Source of the DNA: Hyphochytrium catenoides
Lineage: Eukaryota > Sar > Hyphochytriomycetes > Hyphochytriales > Hyphochytriaceae
Direction: 5' to 3'
Length of the DNA: 64,000 bases
Assembly: GCA_900088475.1 (NCBI GenBank)
Contig: FLMG01003379.1
Coordinates: 1 to 64,000, forward strand
Shown here: in pieces, positions 8,394 to 17,970 of the stretch
Numbering within the stretch: the first letter of the stretch is position 1
Layout of the letters: each line of letters begins with the position of its first letter
The notes under the pieces: model-generated
The model's database searches: none
What the model was told of the DNA's origin: nothing
What the model saw: only the letters and a program-made list of their open reading frames with translations
Translations under genes and position numbers: made by a program

Positions 8394-9570
8394 ATGCCTG
8401 CGCTTGAGTCGACCACCGCGCCTATTGAGCCTCTTGACTTTGCCATGACTTCCTCCAATGCTTCTATTTCAGATTTCAAGAGGAAAGAGCTCAATGGCGA
8501 GCTTGCTCCTGAGCCATATCTCTCAGAGAATCCAAACAGATTTGTTATCTTCCCAATCAAAGAGAACGATGTGTGGAAGATGTACAAGCAGGCAGAAGCT
8601 AGCTTTTGGACCGCTGAGGAGCTGGACCTTGTCCATGATCTTAAGGACTGGACGAAGCTTAACGATAACGAGAGACACTTCATTAAGACTGTCCTCGCCT
8701 TCTTTGCTGCTAGGTATTGCTTATAACCCGATCCGCAATTTGCCTATGTCGATCAGTACTAACGACCCCGTTGCTTTGATTGATGTTTCTCTCTCTCTTA
8801 TCCTTTGCAGTGATGGTATTGTGAATGAAAACCTTGCTATGAACTTTAGCAATGAGGTTCAAGTGCCAGAGGCGCGGTGCTTCTACGGCTTCCAAATTGC
8901 CATTGAAAACATCCATTCCGAGGTGTACTCGCTTTTGATCGACACCTACATTAAGGATCCTGTAGAGAAGGATAACACTTTTAGGGCCATTGAGACTACG
9001 GAGTGCGTGCAGAAGAAGGCTAGATGGGCACTTCAATGGTGCAACGCCAAAAATGCCGCTTATGCTGAAAGGCTTGTAGCCTTTGCTGCAGTTGAGGGCA
9101 TCTTTTTCTCTGGATCCTTTTGCTCCATCTTCTGGCTCAAGAAGCGTGGTCTCATGCCAGGACTCTGCTTTTCCAACGAGCTTATCAGCCGGGATGAGGG
9201 CCTTCACTGTGACTTCGCCTGTTTGATGTATAAGAAGCTAGTCAACAAGCTGCCCAATGACAGAATTCAGACTATTATTGCAGACGCCGTCGCCATCGAA
9301 AAAGAGTTCGTCAAGGATGCTTTGCCTGTTGAGCTCATTGGCATGAACTCTGACCTGATGTGCCAGTACATTGAGTTCGTCGCTGACAGGCTGCTCGGTG
9401 CTCTGGGCTGCCCTAAACTCTACCAGGCAAGCAACCCTTTCGACTGGATGGACATGATTTCTCTTCAAGGCAAGACCAACTTCTTTGAGAAGAGAGTAGG
9501 GGAGTACGCCAAGGCAGGTGTTGGAGTGGATAGAGAAGAGCAAGTTTTCACTCTAGACGCTGACTTTTAA
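8394..9570 (+). CDS. RNR2: Ribonucleoside-diphosphate reductase small subunit (R2)
   Basis: R2 houses the di-iron tyrosyl radical that drives reduction of ribonucleotides to dNTPs together with R1. Exon 1 is 8394-8713 and exon 2 is 8811-9570; the 97-base GT-AG intron rejoins as [14 protein letters not shown]. Family landmarks are in order: [10 protein letters not shown], the VNENL glutamate, ENIHSEVYS with the Glu/His iron ligands, SLLIDTY (radical tyrosine region), [10 protein letters not shown], and [11 protein letters not shown] with the last Glu and His. The C-terminal tail FTLDADF is the classic R1-binding peptide. The product is about 359 aa, normal for class Ia. The intron and normal eukaryotic sequence argue for a host gene rather than part of the insertion. 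E2F-like sites lie upstream. Confidence 0.95.
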
Positions 9571-10039
9571 GCTATTGAGAGAAGCGATCCCTGCTCCTCT
9601 TTAGCCCCTTTCTCCGCCGCCACTCTCCACGATCTCACTCTGTACGCCTAGATTGTTATGTATTGAGTCCGGGCCCCTTCCTCACAGAGGACTCGCGCGC
9701 CTAGACCTGACAATGTAATCATTCCAAAAAAAGATCACACCGTTGATGCAAGATTGAAGTATCTGTCTCTCCTCTCCCTGGCAGACATCCTTGCTTTCTA
9801 TGTATTCTCTGTGGGCAAATCTATACAAACTCGTCAGCGAGAGATAGTCGCTCTGATCTTAAAGTTTTTCTTTTGCCCATGTGCTATGACAAACCACGAG
9901 GGGTAACGTTTGGGTGACATCTGCCGAGTAATTTGCTGGTATAGCGGCCAAGAGACCTGGTTATCTTACAGACGAAGTGAACATGAGAAGGACGAGGGAG
10001 AGAGACAGGAGGGAAAGACGGTGCACACGTCTGTCTCCT
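9571..10039. other. Intergenic, convergent 3' ends of R2 and NME7
   Basis: Holds the 3' untranslated regions of two converging genes. No further gene or repeat is seen. Confidence 0.6.
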
Positions 10040-11878
10040 TTAAGGCTGGCTTGAGAGGAGATCAAAAAAGTACTGAACCTCTGAGACTGCGTCCTCCTCC
10101 AGATCTGTGCAGTGGATGCCCGGTCTGGCCCTATCCGCTCCAAACTTGGCCCTGATGGTGTGAGGCCGCAGCTCCTTAGCCATCTCAACGTCCCAAGGAC
10201 CGGCAACCTCTCTGAAGCTAGTAACCGGGTCGTTGGACCGTACCTCCAGGGCAATGCAAGGACCGCTACAGAGCTGTAAGATAGAACCTTAATGCGGGCA
10301 AGGACCCCACAAGAATAGACTAGCCAGGAGGTCATCCTAGCAATAAAAGCAATTGATAACGAAGAGGGGAGAAGAGGAACGGTTGAAAGCGACAGGGGGT
10401 AGGCCAAGGTGGTAGGAGCTGTTGGACAGGAGCTATTGGAAAAGTTGAACAGAGCTAAGACGGACCTATAAAACTATAGTGCTGGCTGTCAATGCAGAGT
10501 GGAGGAGAGCGCGCTTACCTGTGTAACAATCTCTGCAAAGTGAGGAATTACACCTTGATATACCTCCAGAAACTCCTCTGCCTGGGCCTTTGTAAGGTTG
10601 AAGAGGCCCAACGCGCTAATTTCAAAGCTCTGCTGCTGGATCATGTCTAACACCTGCCCGGCTTTCCCCTCCTTAACGACATGAGGGAGGATAACGCAGC
10701 AGCTGCCACTCTCATAGGCAGCTGTGGGTGTGTGCTTGCGACCAAAGAAGAAGTTCTGCCACTCTGGAAATGGGAGCATGAATGTGCAGAGTAAGTTATG
10801 AGGGACTGACGCGGTAAGTCGTGGACTGCGACTAAAAGAAACGAAGCTTCAAGACCACTTAATAAGAGTTTCCCAGTAGCTACGGGGTGAAATAAAGAGA
10901 GAGACAGAAAGAGAGAGAGACAGACAGACAGACAAATGGTGCGTAAGGAAGAAGAGAAGGGAAACGCAGCGATACGCTCAAAGTAGGAGAAGCAGGGCTT
11001 CATTACAGAAGAAGGCCGGAACGAGTCGGGGGTGGACCACAACTTGACAACTGTCTCACCTTCAACCTCTGCGGGGCTGCTCGCTCCTTCCACCGCTGTA
11101 TCCAAGTTTCCAGCACTGTACCGAGCTCTGAGAGCTGAAAGGAGGTTCTGGAACTTTTTAATGCTGTCTTCCGCAACCAGTTCCAGAGCCACCACCGGGC
11201 CGCTGCTCATGTGGGAGACGAGATTGTCAAAGAAAGCCGTTCCCTGCTGCTTTGTATGAAGCTCTTGGGCTTCTTCTCTGCTCAAAAGGAACATCTTTAG
11301 CTTAGAGACACTGAAGCCGTTCCGACAGATTGCATCGACAATCTTCCCCATATTATTGAAGGCATCTGGAGTGATGATGGCCATGGTTCTCTGTCGTTGG
11401 CTCTCTAAGATGGTCTTGGTTGATGGGTCTAGGTACTCAACAAGCTCCAGGCTACGACCGTGTATGAGGATTTGAGCTCCAAGATAGAAGTCTTTTGGTC
11501 CCAATGAGGGAGGAGCAGACGAGCGTTTGAGGAATAGTTTCCTAGTCTTATCGTCCATCATCTCGATCTCATGGTTCTCGGTATAATAGCGGAGCTGGTA
11601 GCGCCGGCTCATCCTGGTGCAGGTGCAATGGAGCTTGTTGGTAGGTAGCTTACAGCTCTAGAAGCGCAACGGATGGAAGCAGCAGAGCAAACGAACTTGA
11701 CAATAACCCCAAGGAAGAGAAGCAAAACTAGAACGAAAGCTGGAGGAAGTGCTAGCAAGCAGAAATCTGTGCGAGGAAAGAGACAGGATCGGCGTGATGG
11801 TAGCGCTTACTGTGCTTGATTGTCATAGTACTCCGCAATGAAACCATAGACAACATCCTCCTTCTTAGGGGTCTGCAT
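10040..11878 (-). CDS. NME7: Nucleoside diphosphate kinase 7 (DM10 plus two NDPK domains)
   Basis: Four exons keep frame throughout: 11811-11878, 11060-11613, 10519-10763 and 10040-10273, giving 366 aa (human is 376). Exons 1-2 encode the DM10 domain (YGFIAEYYD, RRYQLRYY, KLFLKRS) and NDPK domain A starting RTMAIITPDAF. Exons 3-4 encode NDPK domain B (CCVILPHVVKEGKAGQVL, SGPCIALEV, RPHTIRAKFG, GIHCTDL, EVQYFFDLL). NME7 associates with axonemal doublets and the gamma-tubulin ring complex in other eukaryotes, so its presence suggests a flagellated or centriole-bearing cell. Domain A is shortened after FQNLL and reads AVEGASS where the catalytic NAxHGxD is expected, so it is probably inactive. 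Domain B keeps its histidine. Confidence 0.93.
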
Positions 11879-13495
11879 TGTGCTTAACCGGGTCCAGGGT
11901 CAGCTCTGCAGCTTTGGCGTTGCGCTTTTACACTCTTGACTATTAAACAAGGGGTTCCTCTGAACTGCTATTGCACTTCCTTCTTCTGAAGAAAAGCAGC
12001 AAGCTATAGTTGGTTCGCACAGTGAGGCGTCGTCGCCCAGCCTAACTATTCCTCCGTTCTAGCGAACAACCAGTGACCACGATCACTGCACCGCGTTTGA
12101 CAGTCTATCAGTTTGCCCAGCTCTACGCAACAGACCAGCCGCTCGATATCAGGCAGAGAGGACTCACCACTATACAAAGAAACGAGTCCCCACGGCTCAA
12201 TGCGGAGAGTCCTGGCAGCAATCTTCCGGATGCCTGACTGTCCGCTGGATGACTGCACTGCGTGACTACGGATCCCAGTCCAGCAGCGCGGCGGCCACTT
12301 CGAAGGAATGTACGAGTCAGCCAAAAAAGCGTTTCAAAGTGCCTGTAGTGTGTAAAGAGGTCAACACGATGATAGCGAGACCGTATTTACGATGCAATAA
12401 TATGTTATTCGGAAAATATGATTATCTCGTGATTGACATTCAGGTTAATGAAGTATTGGCCATCCTTTCTGTCTATACGGGTCAGAGATGGGTTATTGGG
12501 AGTTCGAAACCACGTGGACATTTGTTTCGGAGCTTCAATGAAGATTTTGCAGACGAGCTGCAGGCGCTCGCTGTGTGGGAAGCCTGTCTCTTACGTTAGC
12601 TTATTCAGCTCGAGATCCAGATGGAGACTGAGCTGAGTGGGAGGGTGCGATATGTAGGTCGGAAGCCCAGTAGGAGGAGGGCAAGAGTAAGGGCAGTGGG
12701 GTCAAACATACTGGCGAAAATTGTCATCAAGAGACAAAGCATATGCCTTGCGGATCACTAAGGATTGAAGGCAATACGAAGCAGGAAGTGCAGTAAGGTA
12801 TCTGACGCGATATGGGTACCTTCAGGAGATTGACGTAGGTTAGGGAGCTTGAAAAAGTTTGAGGGGTGTCTAAACCAGACGACTATCGCTTGGCGATGGC
12901 AAAACGCTAGTTCATATGGGTATCCGATGCGCCAGCAGCCCACAATGGTCACAAGCACCCAATCCATGCTGCGGATTCTATTCTCCAGCCCTGCACTCTA
13001 ATCCTTCTCACTAGAGAGGGCTTTCTCGGACGCATGGCTCGCACATGTCTCTTGTTGATTCGGCCCCAATGCACTCGTCAATGCCCTAGTCGAACTATCT
13101 AGCTTCTCCAGTGAGCAGCGTGATAGTCCCGTAGACCCATAGACTTATGCAGTTTGGTTCACTGGCCAGCCATTGCCATGTCCCTAGTCGGCATACTGAC
13201 TTCATCAGTGACGAACCTGACAGCTGTGCGTCGCACTGCTGCCTCGTTAAGCAGAGCAAAGGACCAAAGAGCAAGTGCTTCCAATGAGGAAAAGGGTTCG
13301 ACAAGAAGGTATAGAAGGTCTCTCTGTAGGAAGATATATCTCCTATAACGCATATTACTCGAAATGAAGGAGCTACTATCTGACCTTCACACTGACATCA
13401 CTGTCGACACACGGCCAATGGCCACATAGAAACGACTTGAGCACGAAGACATCAAGAGCAGGAGGATGATAGGGAAGTCACATCTAGAGAGGTCC
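11879..13495. other. Intergenic, no supported gene
   Basis: NME7 promoter side, then about 1.5 kb without a supportable gene. Overlapping opposite-strand ORFs near 12046-12324 (minus) and 12249-12599 (plus) have no recognisable domain. The plus ORF shows a short run YDYLVIDIQVNEVLAILSV that could be a relic, but I would not call it. Confidence 0.5.
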
Positions 13496-15133
13496 TTATG
13501 AGGACTCTGGGCCCCACAAGTCGGAAAACGCATCACATAGAGAAAAGAAGCCCATTACTGCTGACTCTTCCATGCCCAACTCCACGCAGTTCCCCATCCG
13601 AAAGAGCTCACGTCGGATGCTCAGCCTAGCAACCTCTCGTGCGCAACTTCGATACTTCTCCACATTGAGTCTCTTCCGAGCCTCCTGCAGCCTCTCGTGC
13701 AGGGCCAGGCAAATTCTATTAGATTTGCCTTTTCTTTCTACCCAGCGTTTAATCGCTCTCGCACTTTCCATTCGCTTCGCTGCCCTTGGTACGCCCACAA
13801 CTACCGTTTGGCGGTAACTGATTCTCCACCGTAGATAGCCCTTGTACCTGTCAAAAGCTTGGCCTAGACTTTCCAATTGCTTCTTCATCCTCTTCTCTTT
13901 CGCCTCTGCCAAGAGACCTCCATAGTTGATGTACGCACCGCAAAAGCACTCTAGCGACCCACAGCCATCACCCTTCACAAAAGCCACCCCGCATTCCGGA
14001 CAGTGAAGCACCAAGTCCTCGGCCTCCACACCATAGCTCTGAGCATTCTGCCTGTCCAAATCCTGGGTGAACTCACTGCACGTCTGCCCATCATGATGGC
14101 TTGACGCCTGGCAGGAGTAGCACACAGGCCTTTTGCAGCAGAATGTAAACATCTTGGGCCAGCGCCTATAGTACCAGTGCAAAAACACCGCGATCCGCTC
14201 AGGGTCACCCATCGCTATCGCAAACGACTCAATAAACTCTACGTCCACTTCAACCTTGACAGCCTCCTTTAGGGCTTGATAAAGCTCTGCCGGACTAGTG
14301 CGGCAGTTCATATAGCGCCGGTAGCAGGTGTAAAAACTCTGGAGCTTGCTCTTCTTTGCCATGGTGGAGCTTATTCTCTCTCTATTTGTCGTGATCATCT
14401 CCTGCAGAGACCTCTCGCTAGCAGTCTCATCATAGCTTGCGGCTTGGAACGGTCTAAGCACTCCTGACCGATTCTCACAGCCATAGCAACGTACCGACGT
14501 CGCTGCGAAAAGTCTGCTGATGAGCTTGTGTCTTAGGTTAGCGACTGGTTTGCTGCTGAAATGTCTCAAAGGAGTCTGCACGAAGCAGATCGGACACTTG
14601 AGCCGCAGCAGCAGCCCATGAGGAACTCGCTCTGCTTCTATGTCTACGTATCTTTCTATGCAGACAGTGCACACCCCATGCACGAGGTAACTGGCTCGTG
14701 GTTGGCAGTTCCTGGTACAGAATGACTTTTGAAGATCCTCAGAATTGAACTCCTCACAGCAGAGATCACAAGGAACAAGCTTGGTGTCCTCTTTGCAGGG
14801 AGAGTCTGCTGGGTCGCCTTCTGTCTCAGGCTCAGCATCTATCTCAGCTTCTGGCTCCGCTTTTATAGCAAGCTTTTGCTCTGCTGCCCCACCTATGGCC
14901 CCTGAAACTATAGAGTTGTCTTCTACGGAGGTTGGCGAGGAGAGCAATGGCCTTGAAATCGCTGGCGCTGGAGCGCTGACTGTCCTCCGTAACAAGAGAG
15001 AGGAGGACGGAAGTCCATCTGTCTCGCTCTCAGCAGCCAGCACTGGATTGCTGATGAGGCTGGGCCAGCCAGCTAAAGTCCTCATCACCTCTGCCATCAG
15101 TCCTGACCTTCCAGTCTTCGAAATGCCCTTCAA
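13496..15133 (-). CDS. RBR-like RING/IBR zinc-finger protein (putative E3 ligase)
   Basis: A long intronless frame ends at 13496. The furthest start (15133) is TTG; the first in-frame ATG is at 15095-15097, giving about 533 aa, unless an upstream exon joins at the AG near 15190. After an acidic Ser/Pro-rich N-terminus comes a RING1-like CDLC...CTRNC...CTVC...LKCPIC array, then a Cys pair (CYGC), an inserted helical region of about 130 residues, an IBR-like CCKRPVCYSCQ...HDGQTC unit and a RING2-like CPECGVAFVKGDGCGSLECFCG. The order RING1-IBR-RING2 is that of RBR ubiquitin ligases, in which a RING2 cysteine carries ubiquitin. The final tryptophan-rich FCWxC is replaced by AYINYGG, and the C-terminal 150 residues are basic and helical. 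Function is inferred. Confidence 0.6.
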   Translation of the reverse strand: MKGISKTGRSGLMAEVMRTLAGWPSLISNPVLAAESETDGLPSSSLLLRRTVSAPAPAISRPLLSSPTSVEDNSIVSGAIGGAAEQKLAIKAEPEAEIDAEPETEGDPADSPCKEDTKLVPCDLCCEEFNSEDLQKSFCTRNCQPRASYLVHGVCTVCIERYVDIEAERVPHGLLLRLKCPICFVQTPLRHFSSKPVANLRHKLISRLFAATSVRCYGCENRSGVLRPFQAASYDETASERSLQEMITTNRERISSTMAKKSKLQSFYTCYRRYMNCRTSPAELYQALKEAVKVEVDVEFIESFAIAMGDPERIAVFLHWYYRRWPKMFTFCCKRPVCYSCQASSHHDGQTCSEFTQDLDRQNAQSYGVEAEDLVLHCPECGVAFVKGDGCGSLECFCGAYINYGGLLAEAKEKRMKKQLESLGQAFDRYKGYLRWRISYRQTVVVGVPRAAKRMESARAIKRWVERKGKSNRICLALHERLQEARKRLNVEKYRSCAREVARLSIRRELFRMGNCVELGMEESAVMGFFSLCDAFSDLWGPESS

Positions 15134-15747
15134 ATGTATAGGCTGCGCTCTGGTCTGCTGAGGGAAAGTTTGAAACTGAGAAGCATTGGAGCTCCAGGAC
15201 TATTGGCCTTCATAGCAGGTGTCTGGGCCTTCCTGCTTGGGCGAAGATTGTCAATGGATCTCGTTGTGGGAGAGAAAGGCGGAGAAGTGCTGGGAATGGA
15301 AGGAGCGTAATGTTCTTCATTCTCTCTCTCTTCGAATGATTCTGTTCCTCTCTTTCTGTGTGTCTCTTTCCTCTGTCTTTCTCTTCCTCGCCTTCTCTCT
15401 CTATTCTGCTAATCTGTCTCCTTCTTTCTCTTGGTCTCTTTCTCCCTCTGTCTCTTGGCACCTCAGTCACTATGTCTCTTCCCCGAGAATGGACCAACAC
15501 TCTGTCCTCTACTGACCATCATTCCTCCCGCGCAGAAAGTGGAGTAGTAATAACAAAGGTTAAAGCCATTAGTATTCTTATTCTCTTAATAATACACCCA
15601 GCTGAGATGGAGGGAAGAAATTTCTGAGTGGAAGATGAAAAGTTTAGAGAGTATTGCTCCTCTTCTCTCTCCTCTTCTCTCTCTCTCTCTCTCTCTCTCC
15701 TCCTCTCTCTCTCTCTCTCTTACTCTCTCTCGCTCTCTTTCTCTCTC

Positions 15748-15786
<39 letters not shown>

Positions 15787-16949
15787 ACATCTCTCTCTCG
15801 CTCTCGCTCTCGCTCTCTCTCTCCCTCTCTCGCTCTCCCTCTTGCTCTCTCGCTCTCTCTTCTTCTCTCCTCAGTCTCTGTCCCTTGCCCTGTTCTCTTT
15901 CTGTTTCTCAGTGGTCTCTCTCTAGCCTCTGTGTCTCATCTCTCTCAACGTCACTCTCTCACTCGTTGCCTCCACTCTATCTCTCCCTTCTGTCTCCCTA
16001 CTGCGCAGAACGTGCAACTCTCTCTTATCTCTCCTGACCGCTGACATACATTCCTCATCCCACCAGTCTGTCAATGGGGAAGACATTGTCTTCCCTTCCA
16101 TCGATCCATCCATTGGCCTAACAGCCGCGGCGCTGGGAGGCTACCGTCTCTGCGCGGTGGCTTGTATCTTCTGTCTCTGAAAGCCTAATATGACTTCCCT
16201 AGGAGATCTTCCACTCAAGAGATGTATTATTGTTGTCCAAGATGACAGAGGCGGAAAGCAGCCGCTGAGGTATATGTGTGTGTGTCAGAGAGAGAGAGAC
16301 AAAGAGTGACAGAGAGAGAGACACACACAGGGAGAGAGAGAGAGGGTGGTAAAGACATATCAGTTATTGGATGAGGAAGCTGCTCAATGAGTTGGCAGAG
16401 AACGGCAGAGAGCCTCTCACTTCTAGAAGGACACTTCATACTCTTCTTATGTCCAAATCTTGTTAGGCTTCGGCTTGGTCATGGAAATCGCCTTGCACAG
16501 GATGAGGCAAGATGCTAAGACAATACGATGTGGAAGAAGGGAGCAACACGGGCAGAGAGGACCTGTGTGTGTCTGTGCAATCAACTGGCCTTTCTGAGTA
16601 ACAGGAGAGGGTCATCAACTGGCCTTTCTGAGTAACAGGAGAGGGTCATCCGTGAGCTGTCCATGTGAGCCCAAAGCGGCACGTCAGCGACCGATGCGTG
16701 CCCAAGAGCTATCCCTAGAGTCTCAGTTGGCACCACTCAGAAGAGACAAGTATTTTCTAGTCAAAGAAGAGTCCCTAATATACCTTAGCACATGGTTGCC
16801 TCATACACAGATACAACCTCGTCAGACAATAGGACAGACTCACATAGCCATTAACTCCGCTTCTAGCGCCCTCAACAGCTAAAGCACGGCCACAACGGTG
16901 CCTTAGACAAGCTCCCACCTATCCAAAGATAGGGCAGGGCGTTCACATG
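15134..16949. repeat. Polypyrimidine (CT)n microsatellite region
   Basis: Plus strand is dominated by CT repeats from about 15310 to 16040, densest at 15660-15870 where (CT)n runs are broken only by single bases such as CG or CA. A GA/GT-rich tract with (GA)n and (GT)n runs follows at 16270-16345. Open frames here are low-complexity Ser/Leu artefacts. No gene is supported up to 16950. Confidence 0.85.
16581..16648 (+). repeat. Exact 34-base tandem duplication
   Basis: The 34-base unit beginning TCAACTGGCCTTTCTGAG is repeated twice with no mismatch (16581-16614 and 16615-16648). It lies in non-coding sequence and appears recent. Confidence 0.95.
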
Positions 16950-17400
16950 GGCGGCAATTCCGCCACTGCAGACTCTTCCCTACCTCAAATTGTGCGCTGC
17001 CCAGCTCCAAATAGCTCAAGACGGGCACAGGGCCTAGCTGCCACTCCCGCCAAGCTGCGGAACTTCACAAGGACTCCGTTCTAGTTTTGTCGAAGAACAA
17101 CAGGAACAAGGCTTGAGTCCTCATTCCTTGTCATTTAGAGCCTAGTTACTATCCTTACCCGCCAGGCTAATGTCTGAACTGTGAAGCACCAGATCCTCAG
17201 CTTCTACTCCAAAGCTTCGCAGATCCTGCTCATCCATCTGCTGTGTGAATTCGGTACTGGTCTGTCCCTCGTAATGACCTGACGTCTGAAGGAGTAACCC
17301 GTCACCGCGATGATAGTATGGTGCAGTAGGGCAGTCTCCCACTAGGGTAGAAGGCCACACTGTCCTTCAAAGATCGTCTCCCAAGCTGCCATAGATATTT
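16950..17400 (-). pseudogene. Decayed copy of the RBR-like gene
   Basis: Minus-strand translation at 17142-17360 reads GHYEGQTSTEFTQ and RSFGVEAEDLVLHS, matching HHDGQTCSEFTQ and QSYGVEAEDLVLHC of the RBR-like gene at 13.5-15.1 kb. Key cysteines are lost (TC to TS, HC to HS). Weaker nucleotide similarity to the 3' end of that gene (GCAGACTCTTCC...) appears near 16973-17060. No complete frame exists. Confidence 0.7.
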
Positions 17401-17970
17401 TATGTGGCGGACTAAGGGATTCAGAGTGTGGATGAGTCCCTCTCAGCTAAGTGTCCAGAACCAATTTTTATGAGCGAGGATATATTACTCATTTCTATTG
17501 GGTCAGTGGGGTCTCTGGCAAGGAGTCTGGGCCAGTACTTCACCTGCTGCTCTTCATTTATTGGATGACATATCGCTTAGAGCTCACTTTCGCTTTTGAT
17601 GGTGGTAGCCGGTGCGAAAGACTTAGCTGACATCATCTCCGTCGTCGTCGTTCTATTGCTGACGGGTTTTTCTCGAAGAGCCGACCAGTGTCTAAAGACA
17701 CTTATAAGCAGAGGATAGTACTTGATCAACAGGGTCGATTGGAATGAGTTCTTCTGGAAAGACTCATGGCATCCTTGCGAGCTTTCAATGTCTGGTCACT
17801 CAATCAGACAATCACCATTAAAAAGTAATACGTAGTTTATCCTGGAGAAAGAGGTGCGATCTGAAGGCTGAACTGCTACGAGTCTGCGCTATTGCCTTTG
17901 TTTCCCTTAAGAATGCACTGAGCAGCATTATATTCCTTGCGTCCCCAAGAGTCGTGTCACAGCCCCATCC
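17401..17970. other. Intergenic, nothing recognised
   Basis: No coding, RNA or repeat signal that I can support. It may contain further eroded sequence of the duplicated RBR-like gene. Confidence 0.4.

Noticed and set aside
12046..12599. Overlapping opposite-strand ORFs of 92 and 116 residues
   Set aside because: No domain is recognised, they overlap each other on opposite strands, and there is no splice-consistent continuation. Left as intergenic.
15627..16044. Three long overlapping plus-strand ORFs rich in Ser and Leu
   Set aside because: They are translations of the (CT)n microsatellite in each frame. There is no coding signal, domain or splice pattern.
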